From Pontederia crassipes (Eukaryota > Streptophyta > Magnoliopsida > Commelinales > Pontederiaceae): a DNA stretch of 64,000 nt. The DNA is taken from the NCBI GenBank assembly GCA_030549335.1, contig CM060195.1, positions 13,793,501-13,857,500 on the forward strand, read 5' to 3'. The notes beneath the pieces were generated by a model. The model was given only the letters and a program-made list of their open reading frames with translations, had not been told where the DNA came from and searched no databases. The position numbers were made by a program, and so were the translations under genes. Below, piece after piece: positions 1 through 10,722 of this stretch (the stretch's first letter is position 1; every line of letters starts with the position of its first letter).

Positions 1-901
1 GGTCTTTAAAAAATGTTTTATGTTGTGGTTTTTAACAAATCCTGTCTCAAGCTTATGTCTCTTGTTTGTTAAGTTGTTCTTAACCTTCATTTCAGTGCAC
101 TTCTTACCAATAGTTTCATTAAGCTACCCTATATATATACACACATCTGCTGTGTTAAAAATTGTAAAATACAGAATTATTAGTTTTGTAATGACGACTT
201 ATTTTTTTTTAAAACAGTTGATAGTTCAAGTGTTTAGGACAGTTCATATAGGATCAATTAATTGTCTGGCGAAGTCTTGATAAGGATCGAATTGTCATGA
301 AGTCATGTGGATGGGTTGAACTTCAAACAAGACAAAGATTACTTGTACATTTGTCAACTGGTGGATCCTGAAGAGTCAGCAGTCCCAGCCCTAATCAGAA
401 ACGCTCCTTGCTGAAACAAAGCGTACGTTGCATATTTTATCAAACGGTATTTTATTTCATTTGTTCTGGCATTGAAATTAATTTGTATTGATTCTGTGGG
501 GGTTAATTAATTAGTAATTAAAGATGAACCGGGTCGTTGCTAAATGAAGGAAAATGTATTCATGTCCTGTCGCCAACTGATCAAATTTCAAACTCTATCG
601 AACTTTATCAGTTTAATTCGATGACTTGCTCATGCAACTACGCACGTACTGTGTGTCCAGCTGTACATCGAAGACAAAGAAATTAGGAACCGCAGGCCGC
701 AGTGAAGTTTGACATTCGCGGCCAGCAATGGAGTCCAAGAGAAATAAGCGGATCAGAGAGTTGAAACAGATGAGCGAGCTCTGATACGTCCATCTGGCTA
801 AGAAAATCAAGACAATTACTTCAAACTTGTGAGACCTCGATCCTTATATGAGTATTCCAAATTGTCTTTATCTTTGTATTTGTGTTTACACGCCTTGGGC
901 G
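1..901. other. Anonymous flanking DNA
   Basis: I see no recognisable gene or repeat here. The short open frames (for example 20-280 plus and 613-810 minus) lack family motifs and have the composition of random AT-rich DNA. The segment ends at the 5-bp target duplication GGTAA (902-906) of the next element. Confidence 0.5.
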
Positions 902-906
902 GGTAA

Positions 907-2495
907 TGGTTTGATTTATGTGGAGTGTGATTAATAGACTGATTTATAGCACAAAATTGAAAATACAACTAAAAGATATATAATTTAAATTCCTCACTTT
1001 ACTAAACTATAAGTGCATAGATCAGAGTAGTAGACTCGAATGTCGTATTTACAGTGATTTGAAACTAAAGATTCACTAACTAATCTAGATTAATCATACA
1101 CTAAGATAACTCTTTTTTGTGTTTTTATAGTAATTGATATAAAGTGATACTAATAGATATGAAATATTCTTTTAGAAGGGGTTCATTTAATATTCTATTA
1201 TTGAATGAATTAGAACAACTTAGCAATACAAATCAAACCAGATTCAACCTATAAAGACTGCTCTCACAGTGCATTAAAGTTAAAACTAATATCATACTTT
1301 CATATAAATATTAGTTAGGTTGATTCAGCAAGGGTTTCCACTGAAATTAGATTATCATGAAACATCTAGATCAATGCATAAATACAATCAAATCCACAAC
1401 TAGTGCTGATGCTCTTGGTTTATCTCTAAACAATGAGGGAATCTAAAATCAACCTCTCGGCTGCAATTCCAATACGAAATTCACATCAACAAAAGTAAAT
1501 GAATTCATTCTCAGCATGGATTATTTAGAATCAGGAAACGAAACTCAACAGAAATCACAATTGAAATCAAAATCCATAAACTAATTGCTAATGTTCTTGA
1601 TTCACTTATGAATAACAAGAGAATCTAGAATCAGCTTCTCAGTTGCCATTACAAGATGATATTCACATTAGCAAGAAGTAAAATGATGCATTTAGATCTT
1701 GACAAGGATAAAACTAGAAAATAAATGGTGATGCTCTTGACTCATTTCTGAGCAAGAAAGAATCAAACAACAACTTCTCAGTTGTCACTAGAAAATATGA
1801 TTCACATCAACATAAAACTGATTTGAAAACATTCAGAAATGCACTAACATCAATGGCAAAAGTGTTGTTTAATCATCCATCCATAAACATAAATTAAACT
1901 ACTAACCTATCCTAAAGCTAATATTTAGCTCCTCATAAGTGATGAAAATAATAGAAATCAGATGAGGAACAGAATCATTAACATCCTAAAATATAGAAGA
2001 ACAAAACCCTCAGCTCCCAAAACTTCAGCAAGTAACCCTCAGCCTCCAGTCCAATGGCTAGGAGACAAGATCCCTAATTGTTTCTCCACCTTCTCCTTTT
2101 ATATGACACTATCATCACCATTTGATCATCATTAGAACTTTCCATTCACTCTAATTTTGCCACCTGTTGCCAAAAGATTCTTCTTGCTTTTGGCAGGCTG
2201 CAAACTTGTGGTCCCCCCTCCATTTCCAGCAACAATATTTGTCTTTTTATCCTTGATTTAGTCTTACAACATCATGAACAGCAAGCATCAAACTCTCTAA
2301 ATGAAAACTAGACAAATAAGAACTAAATCAATATATTATCCAGCTCAAATGTGCAAATGTAGGATAATATTATGCTGAAAAGATAAATGCATGTAGATTA
2401 GGCATAATTATCATAATATGAATATTTTGGGGCTTATATACACATGAATTAAGATGAAAAATGAGTAGAAATGTAGTATGATCAACTAGTAATCA
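907..2495 (-). repeat. 3' LTR of the 907-8045 element
   Basis: The LTR is 1589 bp and ends in TG..CA. It contains three degenerate tandem units of about 130-150 bp (about 1390-1800), each with a core like CTTCTCAGTTGCCA. The other LTR (1246 bp) has lost about 320 bp across these units, apparently by recombination between short CACATCAA repeats. Confidence 0.88.
2095..2105 (-). promoter_or_regulatory. TATA box in LTR
   Basis: The minus strand reads CATATAAAAGG, a strong plant TATA box. The same position is conserved in the other LTR (7675-7685). It would drive genomic RNA in minus orientation. Confidence 0.6.
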
Positions 2496-2512
2496 AACTC
2501 TTCCAAGCTTAG
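2496..2512 (-). other. Polypurine tract (PPT) of the 907-8045 element
   Basis: On the minus strand the sequence CTAAGCTTGGAAGAGTT directly precedes the 3' LTR. It matches the PPT AAGCTTGGGGGAGTT of the two related elements in this window, with a few substitutions. Confidence 0.75.
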
Positions 2513-2879
2513 TTTTTGCTTGTCCTCAAACAAAACATTCAGATATTAAGAACAATGATTGAATCAAATAGTTCACAAATGAATTCAGATTAAGCTATTT
2601 AAAATCAAATGAGTTTTCCACTTTGCTAACACTCCTTGCCATTCTTTCCAAAACCCAATCTCTAGCTGAGGAATCACAGAGGTTAAAGTAAATTTAAGCC
2701 ATGAAAGAAATACTAACAATAACTGATTTGAATTTTAGGGATTTTCAACTTTACTAAAAAGGTTGAACTATCAATCTTTTGATGAACAGATTTGTGTATT
2801 GCTTAAACAGGATAAACCTGAATTTTATTCATGATAATGCAAATAAACATGTTTGAAACCTGATTTTTATTCATGCTGG

Positions 2880-3074
2880 TCACAGGATAAAAATCCTGAC
2901 TTTATTCAGGAGAGTTTTCTTTTGGAATTTAGCTCTCTTTATTGATGCACGCATGCAATGCAAAATGCAACTTTTCATGTTCTCATTTTCTTCATTTTTT
3001 TTCCTTTTCTGTTCATGAAGTGAGAAGCTGTTCAAACTCAAGTAAAGTTTAAATTCCTTAATACAAAGAGTCAA
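2880..3074 (-). other. Conserved 3' non-coding block or small ORF (64 codons)
   Basis: A 64-codon frame begins MTLCIKEFKLYLSLN and runs to SLHEQKRK. The plus-strand relative has a 66-codon frame at the equivalent place (59707-59907) beginning MTFWIKGSKLYLSVN with SLHEQDRK. The first 25 or so codons align and the rest diverges. The similarity may reflect conserved RNA rather than protein, and no known family is recognised. Confidence 0.4.
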
Positions 3075-3439
3075 GTTTTCCTATTTAACATAGCAGCAAA
3101 AGCCTTGATTTCATTCTAGACATCTTCTAATTTCTAACCAACCATGAGCGTCAGCTAGTGTTACCTACAAAAAGAAAAATTTCAACTGAATTGAAATCAA
3201 ATGCATCTGAATATGAGTTGATTGAAGCAAAAAGATTAACAACCAAATCAATTATTACTTGGTGTTGGAGTGTACTAGCTATTATACTCAAGGATTTCTA
3301 TTTAACAATGATGAGCACAAATGATAACATGATTTGAGCTAAACTACAATGATAATAGTGATAATATGGGTATAGACATAATATTAACTTTAAAATAGAG
3401 CTAAAACATGATAATTAAGTTTAGAAAAGTATCAAATTC

Positions 3440-3475
3440 CTCCCCCAAGCTTATCATCAGCACTGTCCTCAATGA
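3440..3475 (-). other. Internal PPT with conserved GAGGACAGTG motif
   Basis: Minus strand: TTGAGGACAGTGC, then AAGCTTGGGGGAGG. The same pair of signals (a small hairpin followed by a second polypurine tract) occurs in all five Athila/Tat-type copies in this window. Here it lies about 950 bp upstream of the true PPT. Confidence 0.6.
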
Positions 3476-3503
3476 TGAATCATCCAAGCAAGGGAGAGGG
3501 TTG

Positions 3504-4722
3504 TGTTAGGTCAAAATTTTAATGATATAAAATTATATTTTGATGAAACAAACCTCGAAAGATTAAAGTTGAAATGCTAAAAAAAGTTTAAAGAAAAATG
3601 GATAACTTTATGCACCACGCTTTGATTAAATAATTATCACTGATCGAATTAGTTTTGGAAAAAAGTAGACAGAGTTGTAGAGAATTCTGTTAGCTTTTCA
3701 TAGACTCCAAGATCATCTAATTTGGATAACCGTGCAGAAAATTATGATCAAAATAGTGCAGGTCAGTCAACCTGTCGGTCGAAGCAAAGAAGGCCGGTCG
3801 AGATAGTCCGGTCGACCGATCTGAGAAACCGATCAAGGCATAAGCTGCTCAAATGAAAACTGCGAAACTGTATCGGTCGACAAACTGGTCGATGCAGCGG
3901 CCGACCGATCAGCTCAACGACTACAAATTAAAATTGCGAGACTGTACCGGTCGACGGACCGGTCGACTGATCAAGCGCAGAAGTTGAAGGAAATACACAA
4001 CAGTCACATGGACCGGTCAACCGGTCCCGAAGTGCGATCGACCGGCCTCCGAGTCAAATGAACATTAACGGTCAAATTTGAAGGAGGAATTTGTGGAATG
4101 ATTTCTGGACGAATTTTTCACACATTGAAGACTATAAAAGGAGTGTCAAGGCCAGAGACAAAGGCACCGATACATTCATTCAAGAAAAGCTTCAAGTTGT
4201 CAAAGAGAGATCATTTCTTGAAGTTTTGATTTGCTTTCTCATTCTTTCTCTCTTCTTCTCTTGTGAGCTTAGTTTTGTAAAAGAGAGAAACACTTTTGTT
4301 CAAAAAAATTAGAAAGAGCTCCTATGTAAAAGAGGTTCTAAATCTTACCTATTGAGCGAGAGAAATAGATTAGCTTCCTAGAAGGAGAGGTTGCCTTACA
4401 TCTCGAAGCGGAGAAAAGGCGGTGGTGTAAAGAACTTTCTTCCTTGCCCCATTTGGAACAAAGAAAGTGCTAGTGAAATCTTCGACAGTCTCGAGGTCGA
4501 GAAGTCGGAGCGAGGACGTAGGTCAAGGTGTGGCCGAACCTCGTCAACAACCACCGTGTCTTTGCGTTTGATTTTCTCTCTCTCTCCCCCTGTTCATATT
4601 ATGATCTGAATTCTTTTATATAAGAATCGATTTTTGTGCTTCCGCAACGTATTTTTGTGAAATTGATATTTTTGATTGAACACCAATTCACCCCCCCTCT
4701 TGATGCCCTTTGAGATCCTACA
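3504..4722 (+). mobile_element. Solo LTR, probably Ty1/copia (SIRE/Maximus-like)
   Basis: This is a 1219-bp segment bounded by TGTTAGG and CCTACA, with no PBS or PPT on either side, so it is a solo LTR. The flanking pentanucleotides are GGTTG (3499-3503) and TGTTG (4723-4727), a target duplication with one mismatch. A TATA box (ACTATAAAAGG) lies at 4131-4141. The CCCCCCCTCTTGATG tail just before the 3' end resembles LTR ends of Maximus/SIRE copia elements from memory. About 300 bp upstream of the TATA box are packed with CGGTCGACCG-type motifs. It is inserted in the 3' non-coding part of the 907-8045 element. The superfamily call is inference because no coding region is attached. Confidence 0.7.
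3765..4060 (+). repeat. CGGTCGACCG motif array in the solo LTR U3
   Basis: About a dozen exact and decayed copies of the palindrome CGGTCGACCG, or its halves ACCGGTCGAC and CCGACCGATC, lie within 300 bp immediately upstream of the TATA box at 4131. The spacing is irregular (about 10-40 bp). The same motif is found in the Tekay LTR (about 45485-45690, 50140-50370, 63046-63245). Confidence 0.7.
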
Positions 4723-5109
4723 TGTTGGGTGGGTGTTCAACTTTTAAATGAGAGGTAGGCATGTCTTGCTCTACTTCTTCTTTGGGTCTATCATTTCAGA
4801 ATTTGATATCAACAATGGTTAATAGAATGAAATCTTGATCAACTCTTCCAGGTATTGAATCAAATATGCAATTAATTAGAGAATGATCAGTCTAACAATT
4901 AATAAGATTTAGAAAGGGTTAAGAAATTCACTGAAATTTGGCAAAGTTAGATTTGGACAACTGATATGAACAAGAAATCATAGTTATCATTATGATGATC
5001 ATAACATGAGATAAGTAATGATAATTAAGATAATCAGTTATCAAATGCATTTCAGTGACAAATCAAAGATATGAGTACTCCCTGAGCTGAATTTAATTCA
5101 GTGGTAGAA

Positions 5110-5240
5110 GATGTTCCTCTCTAATTTATTCCTGCAAAAACAAAAAGATATTAGATGTAAAAGACTTAGAATGCCTCCTAAGAAACGCCCTACTTTAATG
5201 TCTTAGGCTAGACATTGTTACAACTCTTTATGTCAAGGAG
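5110..5240 (-). other. Conserved post-pol block (relic)
   Basis: On the minus strand this stretch matches the block just after pol in the plus-strand relative (58790-58880). It runs from CCTAAGACATTAAAGTAGGG through a GGGAGG-like core to TTTTTGCAGGAATAAA. In the relative the core can form the hairpin CTTGGG-AGGTAA-CCCAAG; here the stem has decayed. The TTGCAG end resembles a splice acceptor. Confidence 0.5.
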
Positions 5241-5378
5241 GTTTAAATAGTATGATGTGATCAATTAGAGATCTTAATCTGTTGACAACTTCACTATTCA
5301 AGTATGGATCTCTTAGTTTGTCAATGATTGACCTTTGTTTTTCAGTTTGATTCCCTCCTCCATTGTACCAGAAATATA

Positions 5379-6086
5379 CTAACTTCTCATCCCCAAAACT
5401 CTCATGTATGATATTTGAATCTCCTGATCACCATCTTGTTTAAGCAGCCATTTCTTTAATGGTCTCTTCAAATGCAGCATTGTTGGAAGATCTTTGAGCT
5501 CTTTGTTCCATCTTTCAATAGGCAAACAATGATCTTCCTTCATTGAATGTTCCATTGCTTTTACAAATTTGAATTCTGCTATAACCTCCTCTATTTGAAA
5601 AGAAATTTCTTCTGCTTTTGTATCATCCTTTGCCATTTTAGTCTCATCATGTGTCTTTGCTATAATGACTTGTTTCCTTATAAGTGGATCTTCAATGTGA
5701 TTCACTTCTAATGTCATTGGAGTAGCATTTTCAGTAACTTCTACAACTTCATCTTGTTTCTTGGCTTGTGCTTTAAATGTAACAACTTCTTTTTCAACTT
5801 TAGCCTCCATGACCACTTCTTTTTCTTCATTTATCTCTCTCTCAATTTCCAGCTTCACCTCTGAATTAGATTGCAAAAAAAGTTTAGCCTCCAAAACTTG
5901 ATGTTGAACTTCAAGAGCATCCACAGCCATTTGTAACTGCTTCAACATTGCATCGTGCTCCTTTTGGAATGTATCTCGCTCCTTCCAGTATGCATCTTGC
6001 TCTTTGAGGTAGTTCTCCAACATAATCTCTAGTCTTGACTCTTCTATAGATTGATAAAGTGTTTGTTGATCTTCTGAAATATCCAT
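5379..6086 (-). CDS. Uncharacterised charged coiled-coil protein of a non-autonomous retroelement
   Basis: I do not recognise a family. The open frame runs from 6347 (322 codons), but I prefer the ATG at 6086, which sits in a good plant context (AACCATGGAT) and just after a TTTTCAG acceptor-like site. That gives 235 residues starting MDISEDQQTLYQ. Residues about 15-110 are rich in Glu, Lys and Gln with heptad-like spacing (ENYLKEQDAYWKERD), suggesting a coiled coil. There is no zinc knuckle, protease, RT motif or membrane segment. The C-terminal part contains KELKDLP, faintly like the ELKxLP linker between protease and RT in Athila/Tat Pol. It occupies the gag-pol position between PBS and the post-pol block. 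It has stayed open although the flanking LTRs have diverged noticeably. It could be a captured sequence or a much rearranged gag-pol remnant. Confidence 0.55.
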   Translation of the reverse strand: MDISEDQQTLYQSIEESRLEIMLENYLKEQDAYWKERDTFQKEHDAMLKQLQMAVDALEVQHQVLEAKLFLQSNSEVKLEIEREINEEKEVVMEAKVEKEVVTFKAQAKKQDEVVEVTENATPMTLEVNHIEDPLIRKQVIIAKTHDETKMAKDDTKAEEISFQIEEVIAEFKFVKAMEHSMKEDHCLPIERWNKELKDLPTMLHLKRPLKKWLLKQDGDQEIQISYMRVLGMRS

Positions 6087-6775
6087 GGTTGCAACCTGAA
6101 AATCTAACAATTGACAATGATTGTGATGGTAATACAAATGATTTTTGTGAGTTATAAATATAATGACTACTACTTGAGAAGTCTTCCTCACAATTTTAGT
6201 AATTTGAACTTTCATGACCATGTGAGGCATACATGTAAGCATTAGAGGGCTGTTGAAATTATGGTGATCATTGATTGCAATGAACTTGTGATGGTTCTCC
6301 AACATCAAAATCATATTTCTAAAGAGTTTTGAACACAATATCTTCAATTATAGAATCTAATTCATCCTGGTTGATTGGCATTTTCACTAGATTGATAATA
6401 GTCATGGGGCCAAGTTTGCCAATTCATATCCATCATGTACTTAATCTATCTCAGAAATCAAATTCAGAATTTTTTGCACTATAAACTTGTCATATAATGA
6501 GATCAAAAGCAGGAGTAAGCATGAAATCAAACATAGATTAAGATAAGATGTTAAGATTGAGCATAAAAAGAAAATTTCAAAAAGGACTAATCTAATAAGA
6601 AAAATGGTAGACAAAAATGGGACTAGATATAAACAATGGAATGTGATATAAACAATGATAGCAAAAGAAAAAAAACAGAGGTAAATATAGACAAAAGCTA
6701 AACTAAATAAAAGAAAATAAGTACTGAAAAATAGATTAATCTAAACTACAAAAAGTGAATCTAATCAGCTTCAAA

Positions 6776-6793
6776 TCCCCAACAACGGCGCCG
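6776..6793 (-). other. Primer binding site (tRNA-Asp-like)
   Basis: The minus strand reads CGGCGCCGTTGTTGGGGA. It differs at three positions from the PBS of the 30569-44923 element (TGGCGCCGTTGCCGGGGA), which fits the 3' end of plant tRNA-Asp from memory. It lies 6 bp from the right LTR, which fixes that LTR as the 5' LTR. Confidence 0.8.
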
Positions 6794-6799
6794 AAAACT

Positions 6800-8045
6800 T
6801 GATGTGATTGATGTGGAGTGTGATTAATGGACTGATTTATTGCACAGAATTGAAAATACAACTAAATAATATATGGTGTAAACTCCTCACTTCACTAAAC
6901 TGTAAGTGCACAGATCAGAGTCGTAGACTCGAATGTCGTATCCACAGTGATTTGAAATTAAAGATTCACTAACTAATCTAGAGTAATCCTAGACTAAGGT
7001 AACTCTTTTTGGCGTTATTATGGTAATTGATATAAAGTGATACTAACAGATGTGAAATGTTCTCTTAGGAAGGGGTTCATCTAATATTCTGTTATGGAAT
7101 GGATTAGAATAACTTAACAATACAAATCAAACCAGATTCAACATATAAAGACTACTCTCACAGTGCATTAAAGCTAGAACTAATATCATACTTTCATATA
7201 AATATTAGTTAGGTTGATTCAACAAGGGTTTCCACTGATATTAGATTATCATGAAACCTCTAGCTCAATGCATAAATACAATCAAATCCATAATTAATGC
7301 TAATGCTTTTGGTTTATCTATAAAAAATAAGGAAATCTAAAATCAACCTCTCGACTGCCATTCCAATACGAAATAGGATTCACATCAATATAAAACTGAT
7401 TTGAAAACATTCAGAAATGCACTAACATCAATAGCAAAAGTGTTGTTCAATCATCCATCCATAAATAAAAATTAAACTACTATCCTATTCTAAGAGAGTT
7501 AAGATTTAGCTCCTCATAAGTGATGAAAATAATAAAAATTAGATGAGGAACAAAATCATAAACATCCTAAAATAGAGAAGAACAAAGCCCTCAGCTCCCA
7601 AACTCCAGCAAGTAACCCTCAGCCTCCAGCCCAATGGCTAGGAGAGAAGATCCTTAATTATTTCTCCACCCTCTATTTTTATATGACACTATCATCACCA
7701 TTTGATCATTATTAGAACCTTCCATTCATTCTGATTTTGTCACCTGTCTCTCGTCCTCTTTTCCTGTCAAAAAATTCTTCTTGCTTTTGGCAGCTTGCAA
7801 ATTTATGGTCCCCCCTCCTTTTCCAACAATAATATTTGTCTTTTTATTCTTGATTTGGTCCTACAACATTATGAACAGCGAGCATCAAACTCTCCAAATG
7901 AAAAATAGTGATCAATATATTATGCTGAAAAGATAAATGCATGTAGATTAGGCATAATTATTATAATATGAATATTTCAGAACTTATATGCATATGAATT
8001 GAGATGAAAAATGAATAGAAATGTAGTATGATCAGCTAGTGATCA
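6800..8045 (-). repeat. 5' LTR of the 907-8045 element
   Basis: The LTR is 1246 bp, bounded by TGATGTG and GTGATCA and followed by the target duplication GGTAA. It is shorter than the other LTR because two internal degenerate repeat units are missing near 7370-7380. Its TATA box is at 7675-7685. Confidence 0.88.
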
Positions 8046-8050
8046 GGTAA

Positions 8051-9779
8051 TTACGATGAAGCTCTCTATGCATGAAAAAAAAGCAGCATGACGAGACTCA
8101 TTTGGGCATGCAGTAGCAATAAGAGGTGTCAACATTGTCTAAAACTAAAAGAGACAAAGGAGTTGGTCAGTCAAGTGATGGATCAGCCGTGAGATTTGGG
8201 TCGCAGAGAGAATTCTGTGACGAAGAACAAATTGCCGTGGATGTTAACATGTGCGCATATCCAGTGCATATTGTCCAAAGTAGGTTGCCCATGCCAATAA
8301 GCCATGCACTATGGGCCAATGGTTGAGAGGTCCAAGTCCTGCAACACAACAACAAAATTGAAAGAGAAGGGGAACCTACCACTTAAAAAAAGTCTTCTCT
8401 AGCATTACTCCATATCACGACAGCTGAGAGAGTGAGAGTGAGAGAGAGAGAGATGAGATGAATATGTGTTCCTTTCTATGGTCTCGCCAAGGTCAAATAT
8501 AATATTTTAACTATATATATCATCGTGTGGAAGACGGAACATAAAAGGTCTGGTTCCGTTATAAAGACCCTCGCAGCCCAAATATTCATATATATGTGAT
8601 CAAATGAGGAGGGGGAGTGGCGGATGAGAAAAGCATCTCTTTGTCATTTCTCTCCTCAAGTTGGAGTTTTTAGCACATGCAGATGGTGCTGAAGCCTCAC
8701 GCCTGAAAGGCTTCATGTAACCCTAGACCAGCTCATCATATGTTTCAGGGGTTTATATACACACACATATATATATATATACAGCTATTTTTTCAATTAG
8801 AAATAATATCTGGCCGCAAAATGAGACTGGTGAGCTTTGACATTTCTTGAACAAGAATCTTTTTTTTTTCTTAATTTTTCAAGGATCAAAGCTATCTTTC
8901 AATCTCAAATGGCATATGCAGCAACTAGCAATATTACTTAATTTGGTGAAATAAACTAAGAGATTACGTTCCTGAAGAATCATTACATTAAGAACTGAAG
9001 AAACACTATTAATATTCCACTCAGCCTGTCCATAGAGAATCCAAGTTAAATCATATGGATCCATCATTTTCTCACAAAATAATCCCAAATAAAAAAATGC
9101 ACAATAATTTTCTAACAGCATAATGAATGCATGAAAGAGTAACAATTTGTTTTGTGGGGATTCCACCCTTCATTGGTTAATTGAGATTTTTGTCTTTTAT
9201 ATTTGAGCATGTGTAGCTGAAAATAAAAATTAAAGGAAAAAGTGAGAATTATAGGTGTGGTTGAACTCACCGTATGCATCTTTTCCATTCTTAGAAAACT
9301 ACGTCATCTCAAGGAGTGTCTTCTTGGCCTCCATTTTTGAGCTGGGAAAGAAGAAAAAAGTTCTGCTGCCCATTTTGCATTTTTGATGAAAATGATCAAG
9401 AATAAGGCAATGCATGATGATTTATTCAAGTTCTCAACATCTAAAAGCATTTAGGGCATCCACTTTGGTGTCAAATTTCTACATTTGTATTTTCATCTTA
9501 GTGCATTATTGCATGATGGAAAGAGTAGATTTGTGTAAGCCATTGTAGCGGAAAAACAATTGACATAGTGAAATTTTGAGTCCTTCTCAACATCATAATT
9601 TTTTACCCACTCGAGTTTTAGAATTTTTTCATGTTAAAATTGTTGTTTGCATCTGCGTTGATATGTGGTTGTAATTGTATTCTTCTATTTGTGCAATTTT
9701 TGAATTTCCATAACTAACACCACGCTAAAATAATCGGAGGATTTTAACTTCACAATTTACTGATTTACTTACCTTTTTT
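8051..9779. other. Anonymous intergenic DNA with microsatellites
   Basis: I see no gene. A GA-rich run lies at about 8423-8455 and an (AC)n/(AT)n run at 8758-8782. The opposing short frames at 8126-8326 and 8167-8382 overlap each other and lack motifs. The 95-codon minus frame at 8879-9166 is also unsupported. Confidence 0.4.
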
Positions 9780-9789
9780 TTTACTTAAC

Positions 9790-9965
9790 CTGGCCCGAGT
9801 TCCCTTGAACTTGGGTCGTGCAGTTCTTTTTGACTTCATGACAGTTACATATAATCCGGGCTGGGTTGTATTACACCCGGGCCGGGTAGATGCCACTGCA
9901 CGAAACACCACTCGGCGTGATCATATAATCAACCCGGCCCGTGTCTGCTCAACCCAGACCGGGTT
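9790..9965 (+). repeat. CCCGGGCCGAGTT-type motif cluster (spacer)
   Basis: At least six variants occur in 170 bp (GGCCCGAGTT, CCGGGCTGGGTT, CCCGGGCCGGGT, CCCGGCCCGTGT, CAGACCGGGTT). More copies occur in the same element's 3' LTR at 13226-13262, immediately upstream of the TATA box, and at 13827-13940. The core CCCGGG is palindromic and stands out in otherwise AT-rich DNA. Confidence 0.65.
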
Positions 9966-10722
9966 TGTTCCACGATTATTTCGCCGGATTTTCACACGGC
10001 GAATCCGGCCAACATAATTTGAATTTCAAACGTGGGTTTTGGCCATTGAGCTGCCACCTACCTGCCATTATTGCAGATTTATTACTCCCCGATCTTCAAG
10101 GCATTCACACAGCCCGAGTTTGGTTATAAAAGCTGCTTGAAATTAGCCTTTCGGGACCACGTTACCGCTCTTCATCTTCTCCTCCAACACTGCCTACCAA
10201 GAGTTCACCGCCACCCTCTCCTTCTCTCAGACGCGCTGCCGCCTCTCTGCTTCAAACCCCGGAGACCAGATTTGTTGCCCATCAACACACAGGCGACACT
10301 GCCTTCCTCTTCATCGACGACCAGCTCCGGCGTGCAAACCTCATCCACTGCGGCCTGTCTAAGTTCTGACGGTGCCGCCTCCTTCCAATGCCAGATCCCG
10401 TCACGACTGCCTCATGCAGCCGCGACTCTGCTTTTCATCGTCGCTAGCATCGCGTTACATCACCGTCAGCACTCGGGCTGCGCTTTCTATACCTGGACCG
10501 TGCTCAGCGTTTAGGACGACCCACTGCCTTAGACAACTCGGGCCATGCCACTCGCACTCCGGTCTACGTTGCGCCTTTCTCCACCCCAGGCCGCGTCGAC
10601 TGTAGACCCGGGTCAGGTCCTTCTTTCAGCAGCATCTTTTGCGAGAGCTCCTACCCGGGCCACGCCTCCTCCTGACCCAGGCGGGTTTTGTTCACAGTGT
10701 GCTTCAGCTCACATTTTCTACG

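Larger units (their letters stand above)
907..8045 (-). mobile_element. Non-autonomous Athila/Tat-related LTR retrotransposon (LARD-like)
   Basis: This is a complete LTR element in minus orientation. It has two LTRs (907-2495 and 6800-8045), a tRNA-type primer binding site next to the right LTR and a polypurine tract next to the left LTR. A perfect target duplication GGTAA flanks it at 902-906 and 8046-8050. The LTR end TGATCAGCTAGTGATCA is the reverse complement of the start of the LTR of the 50371-63044 element. The 3' internal region (2500-3500) also matches that element, so the two are relatives in opposite orientation. The internal region has no gag, protease, RT, RNase H or integrase, and instead carries one ORF (5379-6086). 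LTR-to-LTR divergence is visibly higher than in the two nested elements to the right, so this insertion is older. It also hosts a solo LTR at 3504-4722. Confidence 0.88.
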
